29,275 nucleotides of DNA from an uncultured Prevotella sp. Lineage in GTDB: Bacteria > Bacteroidota > Bacteroidia > Bacteroidales > Bacteroidaceae. The translations under genes were made by a program, and so were the position numbers. Positions within the stretch are counted from its first letter, which is position 1. Every line of letters begins with the position of its first letter. The stretch lies in the NCBI GenBank assembly GCA_900544825.1, contig UQWP01000043.1:1-29275 (forward strand), in the 5' to 3' direction. Shown here in pieces: positions 1 to 6,373 of the stretch. The notes beneath the pieces are model-generated. The model saw only the letters and a program-made list of their open reading frames with translations. It made no database searches and was not told where the DNA came from.

Positions 1-11
1 AAACATGAAAA

Positions 12-48
12 TAGGAGATAAACACCTATGATTAGTGTTTACCTCCTA
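12..48. terminator. Imperfect hairpin at window start
   Basis: Bases 13-25 and 35-47 are inverted repeats (AGGAG.TAAACAC against GTGTTTACCTCCT, one mismatch) around a loop of about 9 nt. A short T run follows at 57-60. It could end a gene lying left of the window, but no gene is visible to confirm this. The stretch 49-163 contains no gene that I can support. Confidence 0.4.
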
Positions 49-163
49 CTCGATTGTTTTAAAATAATAACCGGAACTTTTGCTCGTGGTTCAAGAACGG
101 GCAGAAGGTCCGAAACTCCTAGCCCAGAACGTATGGAGTTTATTAGCGAAAGTTCAGTAAATC

Positions 164-618
164 ATGAAACAAATTAAACTGAATACGAGGAACGTAGCAA
201 TATTGTCTTTTTTCCTTTTATTGTTATTGGGCAGTTGCAGCTCCAGTAATGATTCCATGGGAACTGATATTCCAGATAATCCCAAACCATCGGATGTGAA
301 GGTGATGGATAAAGCTGAGATTGTTGACTATAGTAAGTACTATTGTCCTGCTAACTGGAATGAAGAATTTGAAAAGGGACCTGATTATATGCTCCGAAGC
401 GATGCCAGATGGTCGTGGTGGAGAATGAAGCAGAGCGAGCACTTCTTTGTGTTCTGGGAGCCTGGATTTGGAGATGATCCTAATGCTGAATCTGCTTTGG
501 GTAAATCCATCTACCTGCAAGCTGGTATCGCAATGCCTGGGATGATGATGAGACCAATGATGAACAATGGCCTTATCGTGTGAAGTTCTCGGGTACAGAC
601 TTGCTCGTCTTGCAGTAG
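164..618 (+). pseudogene. DUF6055-type secreted lipoprotein, internally deleted and frameshifted
   Basis: The frame starting at 164 encodes a lipoprotein signal (hydrophobic stretch, then LLGSC, candidate acylated Cys at about residue 25). It continues into a segment with RWSWWRMKQSEHFFVFWEPG and GFGDDPN, which resembles the start of the DUF6055 domain of Bacteroidetes (putative zinc peptidases). After about residue 115 the 164 frame becomes low-quality Met-rich sequence and stops at 583. A second frame, open from about 508 to the stop at 616-618, reads WYRNAWDDDETNDEQWPYRV and then KFSGTDLLVLQ, which looks like the C-terminal end of the same family. The central part, including the expected HExxH motif, is missing. 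This is therefore probably a remnant with a large out-of-frame internal deletion joining near 505-520. The family assignment is from memory of motifs. A weak paralogue with the same N-terminal pattern lies at 2408-3760. Confidence 0.65.
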
Positions 619-663
619 ATAGTTAGTACTATCAGATGAAATTCGTATGAAAAATAAGTTGGT

Positions 664-747
664 GCATAACAGCTGGTCAACGCTCGCACATCACTTGTTG
701 TGCGAGCGCATATCAGCTGTTATGCAAGCGCACAACAGCTGTTGTGC
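664..747. repeat. Cluster of three nested palindromes
   Basis: Three inverted repeats are packed into 84 bp. GCATAACAGCTG (664-675) pairs perfectly with CAGCTGTTATGC (714-725). Between them, CGCTCGCACA (681-690) pairs with TGTGCGAGCG (699-708). GCACAACAGCTGTTGTGC (730-747) is a perfect 18-bp palindrome. All share an AGCTG or GTTGTGC vocabulary. Together they could fold into a branched hairpin structure. An open frame at 647-853 spans them but has no recognisable protein features, so I treat this as a non-coding repeat element of unknown role. Confidence 0.7.
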
Positions 748-769
748 GGGCTACGATATTAACTATCTC

Positions 770-835
770 GACAACTTCTCCTATATTCTTAGACAACTTC
801 TCTTATTAACTTCGACAACTTCTATTGTATTCTTT
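770..835. repeat. Three 22-bp direct repeats beginning GACAACTTCT
   Basis: GACAACTTCT occurs at 770, 792 and 814, exactly 22 bp apart. The remaining 12 bases of each unit are A/T-rich and only loosely conserved. The period is about two helical turns. The array lies just after the palindrome cluster and just before a gene-end remnant. Its function is unknown. Confidence 0.75.
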
Positions 836-840
836 GATAG

Positions 841-927
841 CTGGCAGCCGTGACTGCTCAGAATACCAAGGCAACAATCCCTGCTCATGGTGTATTGATG
901 TTGAGACTTTCGAAGAAAGCTAAATAG
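841..927 (+). pseudogene. C-terminal remnant, possibly of a glycoside hydrolase (GH27-like)
   Basis: From 841 to the stop at 925-927 one frame reads LAAVTAQNTKATIPAHGVLM and then LRLSKKAK. The pattern IPAHGVxxLRL near a C-terminus is typical of the terminal beta domain of alpha-galactosidase-like enzymes (GH27) in Bacteroidetes. That is family knowledge, not a search result. An in-frame stop at 838-840 means nothing upstream belongs to it. The last 30 bp recur almost unchanged at 3810-3840, beside the second rpn copy. Confidence 0.4.
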
Positions 928-933
928 TTAGAA

Positions 934-976
934 AGTAAAAAAGTGGCAACTGGGTTTCTGGTTGCCATTTTACTTT
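934..976. terminator. Bidirectional hairpin after the gene remnant
   Basis: GGCAAC (946-951) pairs with GTTGCC (961-966). The stem is extended on both sides by A-rich (left) and T-rich (right) arms, giving a factor-independent terminator shape just after the stop codon at 927. Confidence 0.6.
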
Positions 977-980
977 ACAG

Positions 981-1086
981 TTTAAGCGTGGCTGGAAAAA
1001 ATCTTAAGAGAAGAAATCATTTCCCTTAAGGAAAAAACTATTTTCCCTTAAGGAAAAAAATAAAAACCCTTAAGGAAAAATTCTCA
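981..1086. repeat. Five 22-bp-phased units centred on CTTAAG
   Basis: YTTAAG occurs at 981 (as TTTAAG), 1003, 1025, 1047 and 1069, each exactly 22 bp from the last. The three right-hand units carry the palindrome CCCTTAAGG flanked by A runs. The spacing matches the 22-bp period at 770-835 and of the pair at 28836/28858, although the motif differs. The rest of the gap up to 1249 holds no gene that I can support. ATACGATATT at 1221-1230 repeats a motif found in the two peptidase promoters downstream. Confidence 0.75.
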
Positions 1087-1249
1087 ATCTCTTTTTTCCC
1101 CATTTTTCGGGTGTTTTTGCCTGATTTACTTTCTTAGGAATATTGTTTACATAGGAGGTGGGGGAAGATTCTTATTAAGAATACTAAAGAAAGCATTCTT
1201 TCATCAAAACGATAAAGAAAATACGATATTGAGGTTTAGTATAAAAAAG

Positions 1250-1289
1250 AAAACCATCCGAAAGAACTAATGCTATCGGATGGTTTTCT
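1250..1289. terminator. Hairpin terminator of first rpn copy
   Basis: AAACCATCCG and CGGATGGTTT are inverted repeats separated by about 17 nt, with A runs to the left and T runs to the right. It sits 15 bp past the stop codon of the minus-strand rpn gene. The same hairpin recurs at the second copy (3844-3883). Confidence 0.75.
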
Positions 1290-1303
1290 TGTTTTATTAT
1301 TGT

Positions 1304-2164
1304 TTAAACAAGTCTCTCTATATCTTCTATTGAAAGGCCTGTACCTTTGGCAACTTGCTCTTGTGTGAGCCCCATGTCGAGAAGACGCTTTGCGGTGGCC
1401 AACTTTTCTTTGGCAACCCCTTCTTCTCTGCCTTCTTCCTTCGCTGTATCGATCGAATTTTTAATGTCTCGGTAAGCTTTGAGGCTGTCTTCATATTCAC
1501 GTAGCTCTTGTTGACTGAATTTTGCGATTTCAGCTTCTTCAAACAACTTCGTGAAAATTCTCTCTCTTAAAGCTTTCGGTCGTTTGTCAAGCTTGGGTAA
1601 ATTCTTGAGTACATAGAGCCATTTGTCATACAGAGTTTCTAGCTCAGTCTCGCTTTTGTTGAATTTGGCAATCTCAATATACTTGAAAGAAAGCTTGTCG
1701 TTAAAGACCTTGAATGTCTTTTTGTCTAGCAGACCAACATCGTGATTGATTTCTTTTTGGTCGAAAGCTTCTTCCTTAAAATCAAAATTGAGTAATGCTA
1801 CTGTATAAACGTGGTCTAGCTTGAAATTCCAATCTTGTCCTTTTGGAGCTTGTTCTCTGATAGGAAATGTAGAGTAGAAGAGAGAACGGTCTTTGAAGTA
1901 TTTCTGAAAAGCGTTCTGCATTTCAACGATGAACTTTTCTCCTTTCTCATTTTCACAATACACATCAAAGATAGCTTTGCGCTCAGCGAAAACATCACCA
2001 ACGTGTTCGCTATTGAGGTAGCGGACATCCTTAATGACTTGCTCTCCATCGAAAAGTGAATTCAGAAAGTTGATGAGCAAGTCTTTATTTGGCTTTGTTC
2101 CAAAGATACGTTTGAAACCAAAGTCGGTAAGTAAGCTGATGTATCGTTCTTCTGATAATCTCAT
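1304..2164 (-). CDS. Rpn family recombination-promoting nuclease / putative transposase, copy 1
   Basis: This 286-residue protein has the hallmarks of the PDDEXK_2 (Rpn) family: an N-terminal DFGFKRIFG motif (residues 14-22), then FDVYC (Asp67) and FIVEMQ (Glu81, Gln83), which form the PD-(D/E)xK active site. A charged helical middle follows, and the C-terminal segment RLLDMGLTQEQVAKGTGLS is typical of the family. Characterised Rpn proteins are DNA endonucleases that promote RecA-independent recombination; no target is known here. The start is ATG at 2162-2164. A promoter with TTG-N20-TATCTTTG lies 30-60 bp upstream. The protein is identical to copy 2 at 3898-4758; by eye I found only one silent difference between the genes (G at 2141, A at 4735). 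No terminal inverted repeats or target-site duplication were seen around it. Confidence 0.9.
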   Translation of the reverse strand: MRLSEERYISLLTDFGFKRIFGTKPNKDLLINFLNSLFDGEQVIKDVRYLNSEHVGDVFAERKAIFDVYCENEKGEKFIVEMQNAFQKYFKDRSLFYSTFPIREQAPKGQDWNFKLDHVYTVALLNFDFKEEAFDQKEINHDVGLLDKKTFKVFNDKLSFKYIEIAKFNKSETELETLYDKWLYVLKNLPKLDKRPKALRERIFTKLFEEAEIAKFSQQELREYEDSLKAYRDIKNSIDTAKEEGREEGVAKEKLATAKRLLDMGLTQEQVAKGTGLSIEDIERLV

Positions 2165-2193
2165 AATCTGTTCTTTTTATAGATTTCTTTTGG

Positions 2194-2224
2194 CAAAGAT
2201 ACGACTTTTTATAATATCTCCCAA
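2194..2224 (-). promoter_or_regulatory. Promoter of rpn copy 1
   Basis: On the minus strand TTG (complement of 2222-2224), 20 nt, then TATCTTTG (complement of 2194-2201) matches the Bacteroidetes -33/-7 promoter. It points at the rpn start 30 bp away. Confidence 0.65.
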
Positions 2225-2293
2225 GTTTTTGGGCATAAATCTATTATTCTGATGTAGTTTTTGACAAATCTCTAAGATGTTCTTTGGGAAAAT

Positions 2294-2355
2294 ACGATAT
2301 TTGTATCATTTTAGACGATATTGCGAGTGTTTCTGCAAGATTATCAGTACTTTTG
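2294..2355 (+). promoter_or_regulatory. Promoter and direct-repeat operator candidate of the DUF6055-type peptidase
   Basis: TACTTTTG at 2348-2355 fits the -7 consensus TAnnTTTG. Upstream, ACGATATT occurs at 2294-2301 and 2315-2322, 21 bp apart (same face of the helix). Both the -7 box and the two repeats are conserved in the homologous region before the M64 gene (4887-4948), while surrounding bases have changed. This is consistent with a shared regulator binding site; the regulator is not known. Confidence 0.5.
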
Positions 2356-2407
2356 TGGCGAAATATCAATAACGAAAATAATAAATAACGCAAAAATCAT
2401 AACCGCA

Positions 2408-3760
2408 ATGAAACGAATCTTCTTATCGCTGATACTCACAGCGGCAACCTTGCCTTGGGCTACTGTAGCTCTGGCGCAGCAGGATCCATCTGAGGCTCCT
2501 GCCACCAGACCCGTAAATCCTGTTTCTGCACCACAGAAACTCATCTTCGTACCGGATTCCCTGAAACCCTATGATTTCAACAAGGACGATGAGAGATGGT
2601 GCTGGCGACATAGTGCTCAGACCCAGAATATCGTGTATTTCTGGGAAAAGCCTTTCGGAGATAATCCGCAGAATCCTCCTTCGCTCGAAGGTAAGCCGAT
2701 GAAATTCGACTTGGGTAATCTGCAGACTCAGGTAGAACGATTCTACCGTTTCTTCCGTGACACCCTGAAGTTCTCTCTGCCGGGCAGCATCTGCGACCAG
2801 TATAAGATGATGGTGATGGTGAACTATTCGCTGGAAGGAACTGCTTATGGCGGAACTTACGATGACTTTATCGGAGCGCTCTAGGTAACACCTAATCGTA
2901 TTCAGGATCAAAAACTCAATTGTCTGGCTCACGAACTGGGACACAGCTTCCAGCTTCAGATCATGGCAGACAAGACGGGTGAAGCCTGGGGAGGAAGCGG
3001 TTTCTTCGAGATGACATCCCAATGGATGCTCTGGAGAGTGAATCCAGAATGGATAACAGATGAGAAGTATCATTTCGATGCCTTCAGACAGCTTACCCAC
3101 AAAGGTTATCTGCATCTGGACAACATCTATCATTCGCCATACGTGATAGAATGGTGGGCTGAGAAGCATGGATTGGAAAGCATCGGCCAACTCTATCGTG
3201 AGGGAAAGGTAGGAGAGGACCCGGTTGTTACCTACAAGGGGAAGTATAAGATGAGTCAGAAGCAGTTTAATGATGAGATGTTCGACTGCTACCGCCATCT
3301 CGTGAACTTCGATTTCGATTATGCCCGCAAGGAGACCCGTCCTTATGCCTGCACCTTCGATACCAAGATGCTGAAGCAGAAGAATGGTTATCTCCGTCCG
3401 GATACTGCTTCGGTTCCAGAGAACTATGGTTTTAATGCCATCAAACTGGAAATTCCGAAGGCTGGCAAGAAGGTTACAGTAGATTTCAGAGCACTCGATG
3501 CCGAGGGTAAGGCGTTCAAGGCATCCAAGGACAAGATGGCAGGAACCATCGGTTACCGTTATGGATTGGTGGGAGTAACTGCCGATACCGATGAATGCAT
3601 CTACAGCCCGATGGGTGAAGCGATGAACGGAAAGGTTTCGCTTGTGGCTCCAAAGTCCCAGCCTCTCAAGGCGCTCTATCTGGTGGTGATGGGAGCTCCT
3701 TCGAATCATTCGCTCGATCCATCTTCCCGCCGTTTCCCTTATGAAGTAAGAGTGAAGTAG
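2408..3760 (+). pseudogene. Secreted DUF6055-type zinc peptidase interrupted by an in-frame amber codon
   Basis: The gene starts with ATG at 2408, giving a Sec signal peptide (MKRIFLSLILTAATLPWATV, then ALAQ). The open frame from 2321 has no better start. It runs to the TAG at 2882-2884 (codon 159) and continues in the same frame with no further stop to 3760, 450 codons in all. The stop falls in GAL*VTPNRIQD, where the family usually has Trp, so a single TGG-to-TAG change explains it. Sixteen codons later comes HELGHSFQ (His175, Glu176, His179), the expected zinc-binding motif. The N-terminal product would therefore lack the catalytic site. Possible explanations are a true pseudogene, a sequencing error, or amber readthrough. 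It is divergent from rpn copy 1. The peptidase function is inferred from HExxH and family resemblance. Confidence 0.8.
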
Positions 3761-3809
3761 ATATCATTATTATTAATATAAGTGTAGTTTTCATAGATAT
3801 AGCGAATTT

Positions 3810-3840
3810 GATGGTGAGACTTTCGAAGAAAGCTAAATAA
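3810..3840 (+). repeat. Duplicated gene-end fragment (copy of 896-926)
   Basis: These bases match the last 30 or so bases of the remnant at 841-927 with one substitution, and still read VRLSKKAK followed by a stop. Here the fragment directly abuts the rpn terminator, whereas at copy 1 about 320 bp of repeats separate the two. It marks the left edge of the duplicated segment. Confidence 0.75.
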
Positions 3841-3843
3841 CAA

Positions 3844-3883
3844 GAAAACCATCCGATGGAACTAATGCTATCGGATGGTTTTC
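3844..3883. terminator. Hairpin terminator of second rpn copy
   Basis: AACCATCCG and CGGATGGTT are inverted repeats. The site is homologous to 1250-1289 and follows the stop of the minus-strand rpn copy 2. It also lies downstream of the DUF6055-type gene, so it may serve both strands. Confidence 0.75.
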
Positions 3884-3897
3884 TGTATTATTATTGT

Positions 3898-4758
3898 TTA
3901 AACAAGTCTCTCTATATCTTCTATTGAAAGGCCTGTACCTTTGGCAACTTGCTCTTGTGTGAGCCCCATGTCGAGAAGACGCTTTGCGGTGGCCAACTTT
4001 TCTTTGGCAACCCCTTCTTCTCTGCCTTCTTCCTTCGCTGTATCGATCGAATTTTTAATGTCTCGGTAAGCTTTGAGGCTGTCTTCATATTCACGTAGCT
4101 CTTGTTGACTGAATTTTGCGATTTCAGCTTCTTCAAACAACTTCGTGAAAATTCTCTCTCTTAAAGCTTTCGGTCGTTTGTCAAGCTTGGGTAAATTCTT
4201 GAGTACATAGAGCCATTTGTCATACAGAGTTTCTAGCTCAGTCTCGCTTTTGTTGAATTTGGCAATCTCAATATACTTGAAAGAAAGCTTGTCGTTAAAG
4301 ACCTTGAATGTCTTTTTGTCTAGCAGACCAACATCGTGATTGATTTCTTTTTGGTCGAAAGCTTCTTCCTTAAAATCAAAATTGAGTAATGCTACTGTAT
4401 AAACGTGGTCTAGCTTGAAATTCCAATCTTGTCCTTTTGGAGCTTGTTCTCTGATAGGAAATGTAGAGTAGAAGAGAGAACGGTCTTTGAAGTATTTCTG
4501 AAAAGCGTTCTGCATTTCAACGATGAACTTTTCTCCTTTCTCATTTTCACAATACACATCAAAGATAGCTTTGCGCTCAGCGAAAACATCACCAACGTGT
4601 TCGCTATTGAGGTAGCGGACATCCTTAATGACTTGCTCTCCATCGAAAAGTGAATTCAGAAAGTTGATGAGCAAGTCTTTATTTGGCTTTGTTCCAAAGA
4701 TACGTTTGAAACCAAAGTCGGTAAGTAAGCTGATATATCGTTCTTCTGATAATCTCAT
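3898..4758 (-). CDS. Rpn family recombination-promoting nuclease / putative transposase, copy 2
   Basis: This is a 286-residue protein identical to the product of 1304-2164, with the same PD-(D/E)xK residues (Asp67, Glu81, Gln83) and the same C-terminal segment. The coding regions differ by one silent base as far as I can see by eye. The flanking promoter region (4759 to about 4965), compared with 2165 to about 2380, shows roughly 15 substitutions and a one-base gap in about 195 bp. That contrast suggests recent gene conversion or recent replacement of the coding region. It is divergent from the M64 peptidase gene. Confidence 0.9.
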   Translation of the reverse strand: MRLSEERYISLLTDFGFKRIFGTKPNKDLLINFLNSLFDGEQVIKDVRYLNSEHVGDVFAERKAIFDVYCENEKGEKFIVEMQNAFQKYFKDRSLFYSTFPIREQAPKGQDWNFKLDHVYTVALLNFDFKEEAFDQKEINHDVGLLDKKTFKVFNDKLSFKYIEIAKFNKSETELETLYDKWLYVLKNLPKLDKRPKALRERIFTKLFEEAEIAKFSQQELREYEDSLKAYRDIKNSIDTAKEEGREEGVAKEKLATAKRLLDMGLTQEQVAKGTGLSIEDIERLV

Positions 4759-4786
4759 AATCTGTTCTTTTTATAGATTCTTTTGG

Positions 4787-4817
4787 CAAAGATACGACTT
4801 TTTATAATATCTCCCAA
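4787..4817 (-). promoter_or_regulatory. Promoter of rpn copy 2
   Basis: On the minus strand TTG (complement of 4815-4817), 20 nt, then TATCTTTG (complement of 4787-4794). It is homologous to the promoter at 2194-2224. Confidence 0.65.
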
Positions 4818-4886
4818 GTTTTTTTGCACAAATCTATCATTCTGATGTGATTTTTGACGAATCTTTAAGATGTTCTTTGGGAAAAT

Positions 4887-4948
4887 ACGATATTTATATC
4901 AATTTAGACGATATTGCGAGTGTTTTAGCTAGATTATCAGTACTTTTG
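4887..4948 (+). promoter_or_regulatory. Promoter and direct-repeat operator candidate of the M64 peptidase
   Basis: ACGATATT occurs at 4887-4894 and 4908-4915 (21 bp apart), followed by TACTTTTG at 4941-4948. The arrangement and spacing are the same as at 2294-2355. It is expected to drive the M64 gene and probably the S9 gene after it. Confidence 0.5.
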
Positions 4949-4984
4949 TGGCGAAATATAAATAACATAAAAATGACAATCGAA

Positions 4985-6313
4985 ATGAAGAATAAGACTT
5001 TATTATCGACATCTCTCGCCTTGATGATGGCGATGCCGATGCAGGCACAGAAGTTTGAAGATAACTTCGAAAATAAGACGCTGCGATTGGATTACATCGT
5101 GGCGGGCGATAGCGTGAACCAGGCTATCTATTTCGAACAGGCTTACAGCAACCCTACATGGGCGGGCAGAAAGACAAGACTGGATGAGAAATTCCTGAAT
5201 GGAAACGGACAGGTGACCGTGTATGAGCATGGTACCAACAAGGTGCTCTATGTGAACACCTTCTCTACACTCTTCCAGGAGTGGCAGCTTACTCAGGAGG
5301 CGAAGCATCTGCAGAAATCATTCGAGAGCAGTTTCCTCGTGCCTTTCCCAAAGAAGCCGGTGGATGTAAGCATCACCCTGAGCGATACGCATCAGAAGGT
5401 GACTGCAGAACTGCGCCATACCATCAATCCCCAGGATATTCTCATCCGACCATTGGGCGAGAATGGCATCCCTTACCGCTACATCGTGAAGAGCGGAGAG
5501 ACTGCCGACTGTGTTGACCTCGCCATCATCGCCGAGGGTTATCGCCAGGACCAGATGGATAAGTTCTATCAGGATGCGCAGCGGGCAGCCGATGCCATCT
5601 TCGAGCGCGAACCTTTTGCTTCGCTCAAGTCGAGATTCAATGTGGTGGCTGTTGCAGCTCCATCGCTCGATGAGGGTCCAAGTATTCCGCACGACGGGAA
5701 ATGGAAGAACACGATGGCTTGCTCTCATTACGATACTTTCTATTCGAACCGTTATCTCACCACGAGCAAGATTCATCGCATCTATGATGCTTTGAGTAAT
5801 GTGCCTTTCGAGCAGATTATCGTATTGGTGAATTCGCCTACGTATGGTGGAGGCGGCATCTTCAATCAGGTTACGCTTTCTACCTCTGATCATCCTACGT
5901 TCAAGAAGGTGCTGGTGCATGAGTTCGGTCATGGCTATGCGGGTTTGGGCGATGAGTACAGTACCGATGAGTACGACCCGATGTATCCTAGCGATACTGA
6001 GCCTTGGGAACCGAACCTCACCACTCTGAAGGATTTTCAGAGCAAGTGGGCGGATATGATGCCGAAGGGAGTGAAGATTCCTACGCCGCTTGCCAAACTT
6101 CCGGATCATAAGAATATCAGAAACGTGAAGGAGCAGAAGAAACTCAATGAAGCCGTCTTCAAGATTGGTGTATTCGAGGGTGCGGGCAACCAGAGCAAGG
6201 GATGTTACCGTCCGGCGCAGGTTTGCCGTATGAGAATCAACGAAGTGGATGATTTCTGTCCGGTTTGCCAGCGTGCTATCCGACGCATCACAGATTTTTA
6301 TACTGGAAAATAA
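4985..6313 (+). CDS. Secreted M64 family (IgA-peptidase-like) zinc metallopeptidase
   Basis: The protein has 442 residues from ATG 4985. I chose this start because it gives a clean signal peptide (MKNKTLLSTSLALMMAMPMQ, then AQ) and aligns with the start of the paralogous upstream region at 2408; ATG 4973 is four codons earlier and also possible. The N-terminal part (about residues 20-160) looks like the M64 N-terminal domain. The C-terminal domain carries HEFGHGYAGLGDEY (His312, Glu313, His316, Asp323), the M64 HExxHx6D zinc site. A Cys-rich tail (GCYRPAQVCRM, FCPVC) follows. The family founder is the Clostridium ramosum IgA protease; the substrate here is unknown. It is probably cotranscribed with the S9 peptidase 60 bp downstream. 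Confidence 0.88.
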   Translation: MKNKTLLSTSLALMMAMPMQAQKFEDNFENKTLRLDYIVAGDSVNQAIYFEQAYSNPTWAGRKTRLDEKFLNGNGQVTVYEHGTNKVLYVNTFSTLFQEWQLTQEAKHLQKSFESSFLVPFPKKPVDVSITLSDTHQKVTAELRHTINPQDILIRPLGENGIPYRYIVKSGETADCVDLAIIAEGYRQDQMDKFYQDAQRAADAIFEREPFASLKSRFNVVAVAAPSLDEGPSIPHDGKWKNTMACSHYDTFYSNRYLTTSKIHRIYDALSNVPFEQIIVLVNSPTYGGGGIFNQVTLSTSDHPTFKKVLVHEFGHGYAGLGDEYSTDEYDPMYPSDTEPWEPNLTTLKDFQSKWADMMPKGVKIPTPLAKLPDHKNIRNVKEQKKLNEAVFKIGVFEGAGNQSKGCYRPAQVCRMRINEVDDFCPVCQRAIRRITDFYTGK

Positions 6314-6337
6314 TTTTTTCCTAACTGGAGAAAAAAG
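6309..6337. terminator. Small hairpin between M64 and S9 genes
   Basis: A T run plus CC and then GG plus an A run (CCTAACTGGAGAAA at the core) form a weak hairpin in the 60-bp gap. The core resembles CCAACTGGAGAAA at 28836-28848, so it may be a single unit of the same intergenic repeat rather than a true terminator. Confidence 0.4.
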
Positions 6338-6373
6338 ATACTAAAGAAGTCAACAAGTAAAATTTTAAATATA

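Noticed and set aside
49..163. Structured RNA or riboswitch before the first gene
   Set aside because: Some complementary words are visible but I could not match them to a known class or build a convincing fold.
647..853. Possible small protein of 68 residues
   Set aside because: The frame is built from the palindromes and 22-bp repeats and has no domain or signal features.
770..1086. Regularly spaced repeats resembling a CRISPR array
   Set aside because: The units are only about 10 conserved bases in a 22-bp period, without unique spacers of 30 or more bases, and no cas gene is present.
2423..3709. Minus-strand open frame of 428 codons
   Set aside because: It is antisense to the DUF6055-type gene, which has a signal peptide and HELGH motif; the antisense sequence has no family features.
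1304..4758. rpn copies as a classical insertion sequence pair forming a composite transposon
   Set aside because: No terminal inverted repeats or target-site duplications were found, the copies have the same orientation, and Rpn proteins are not DDE transposases.
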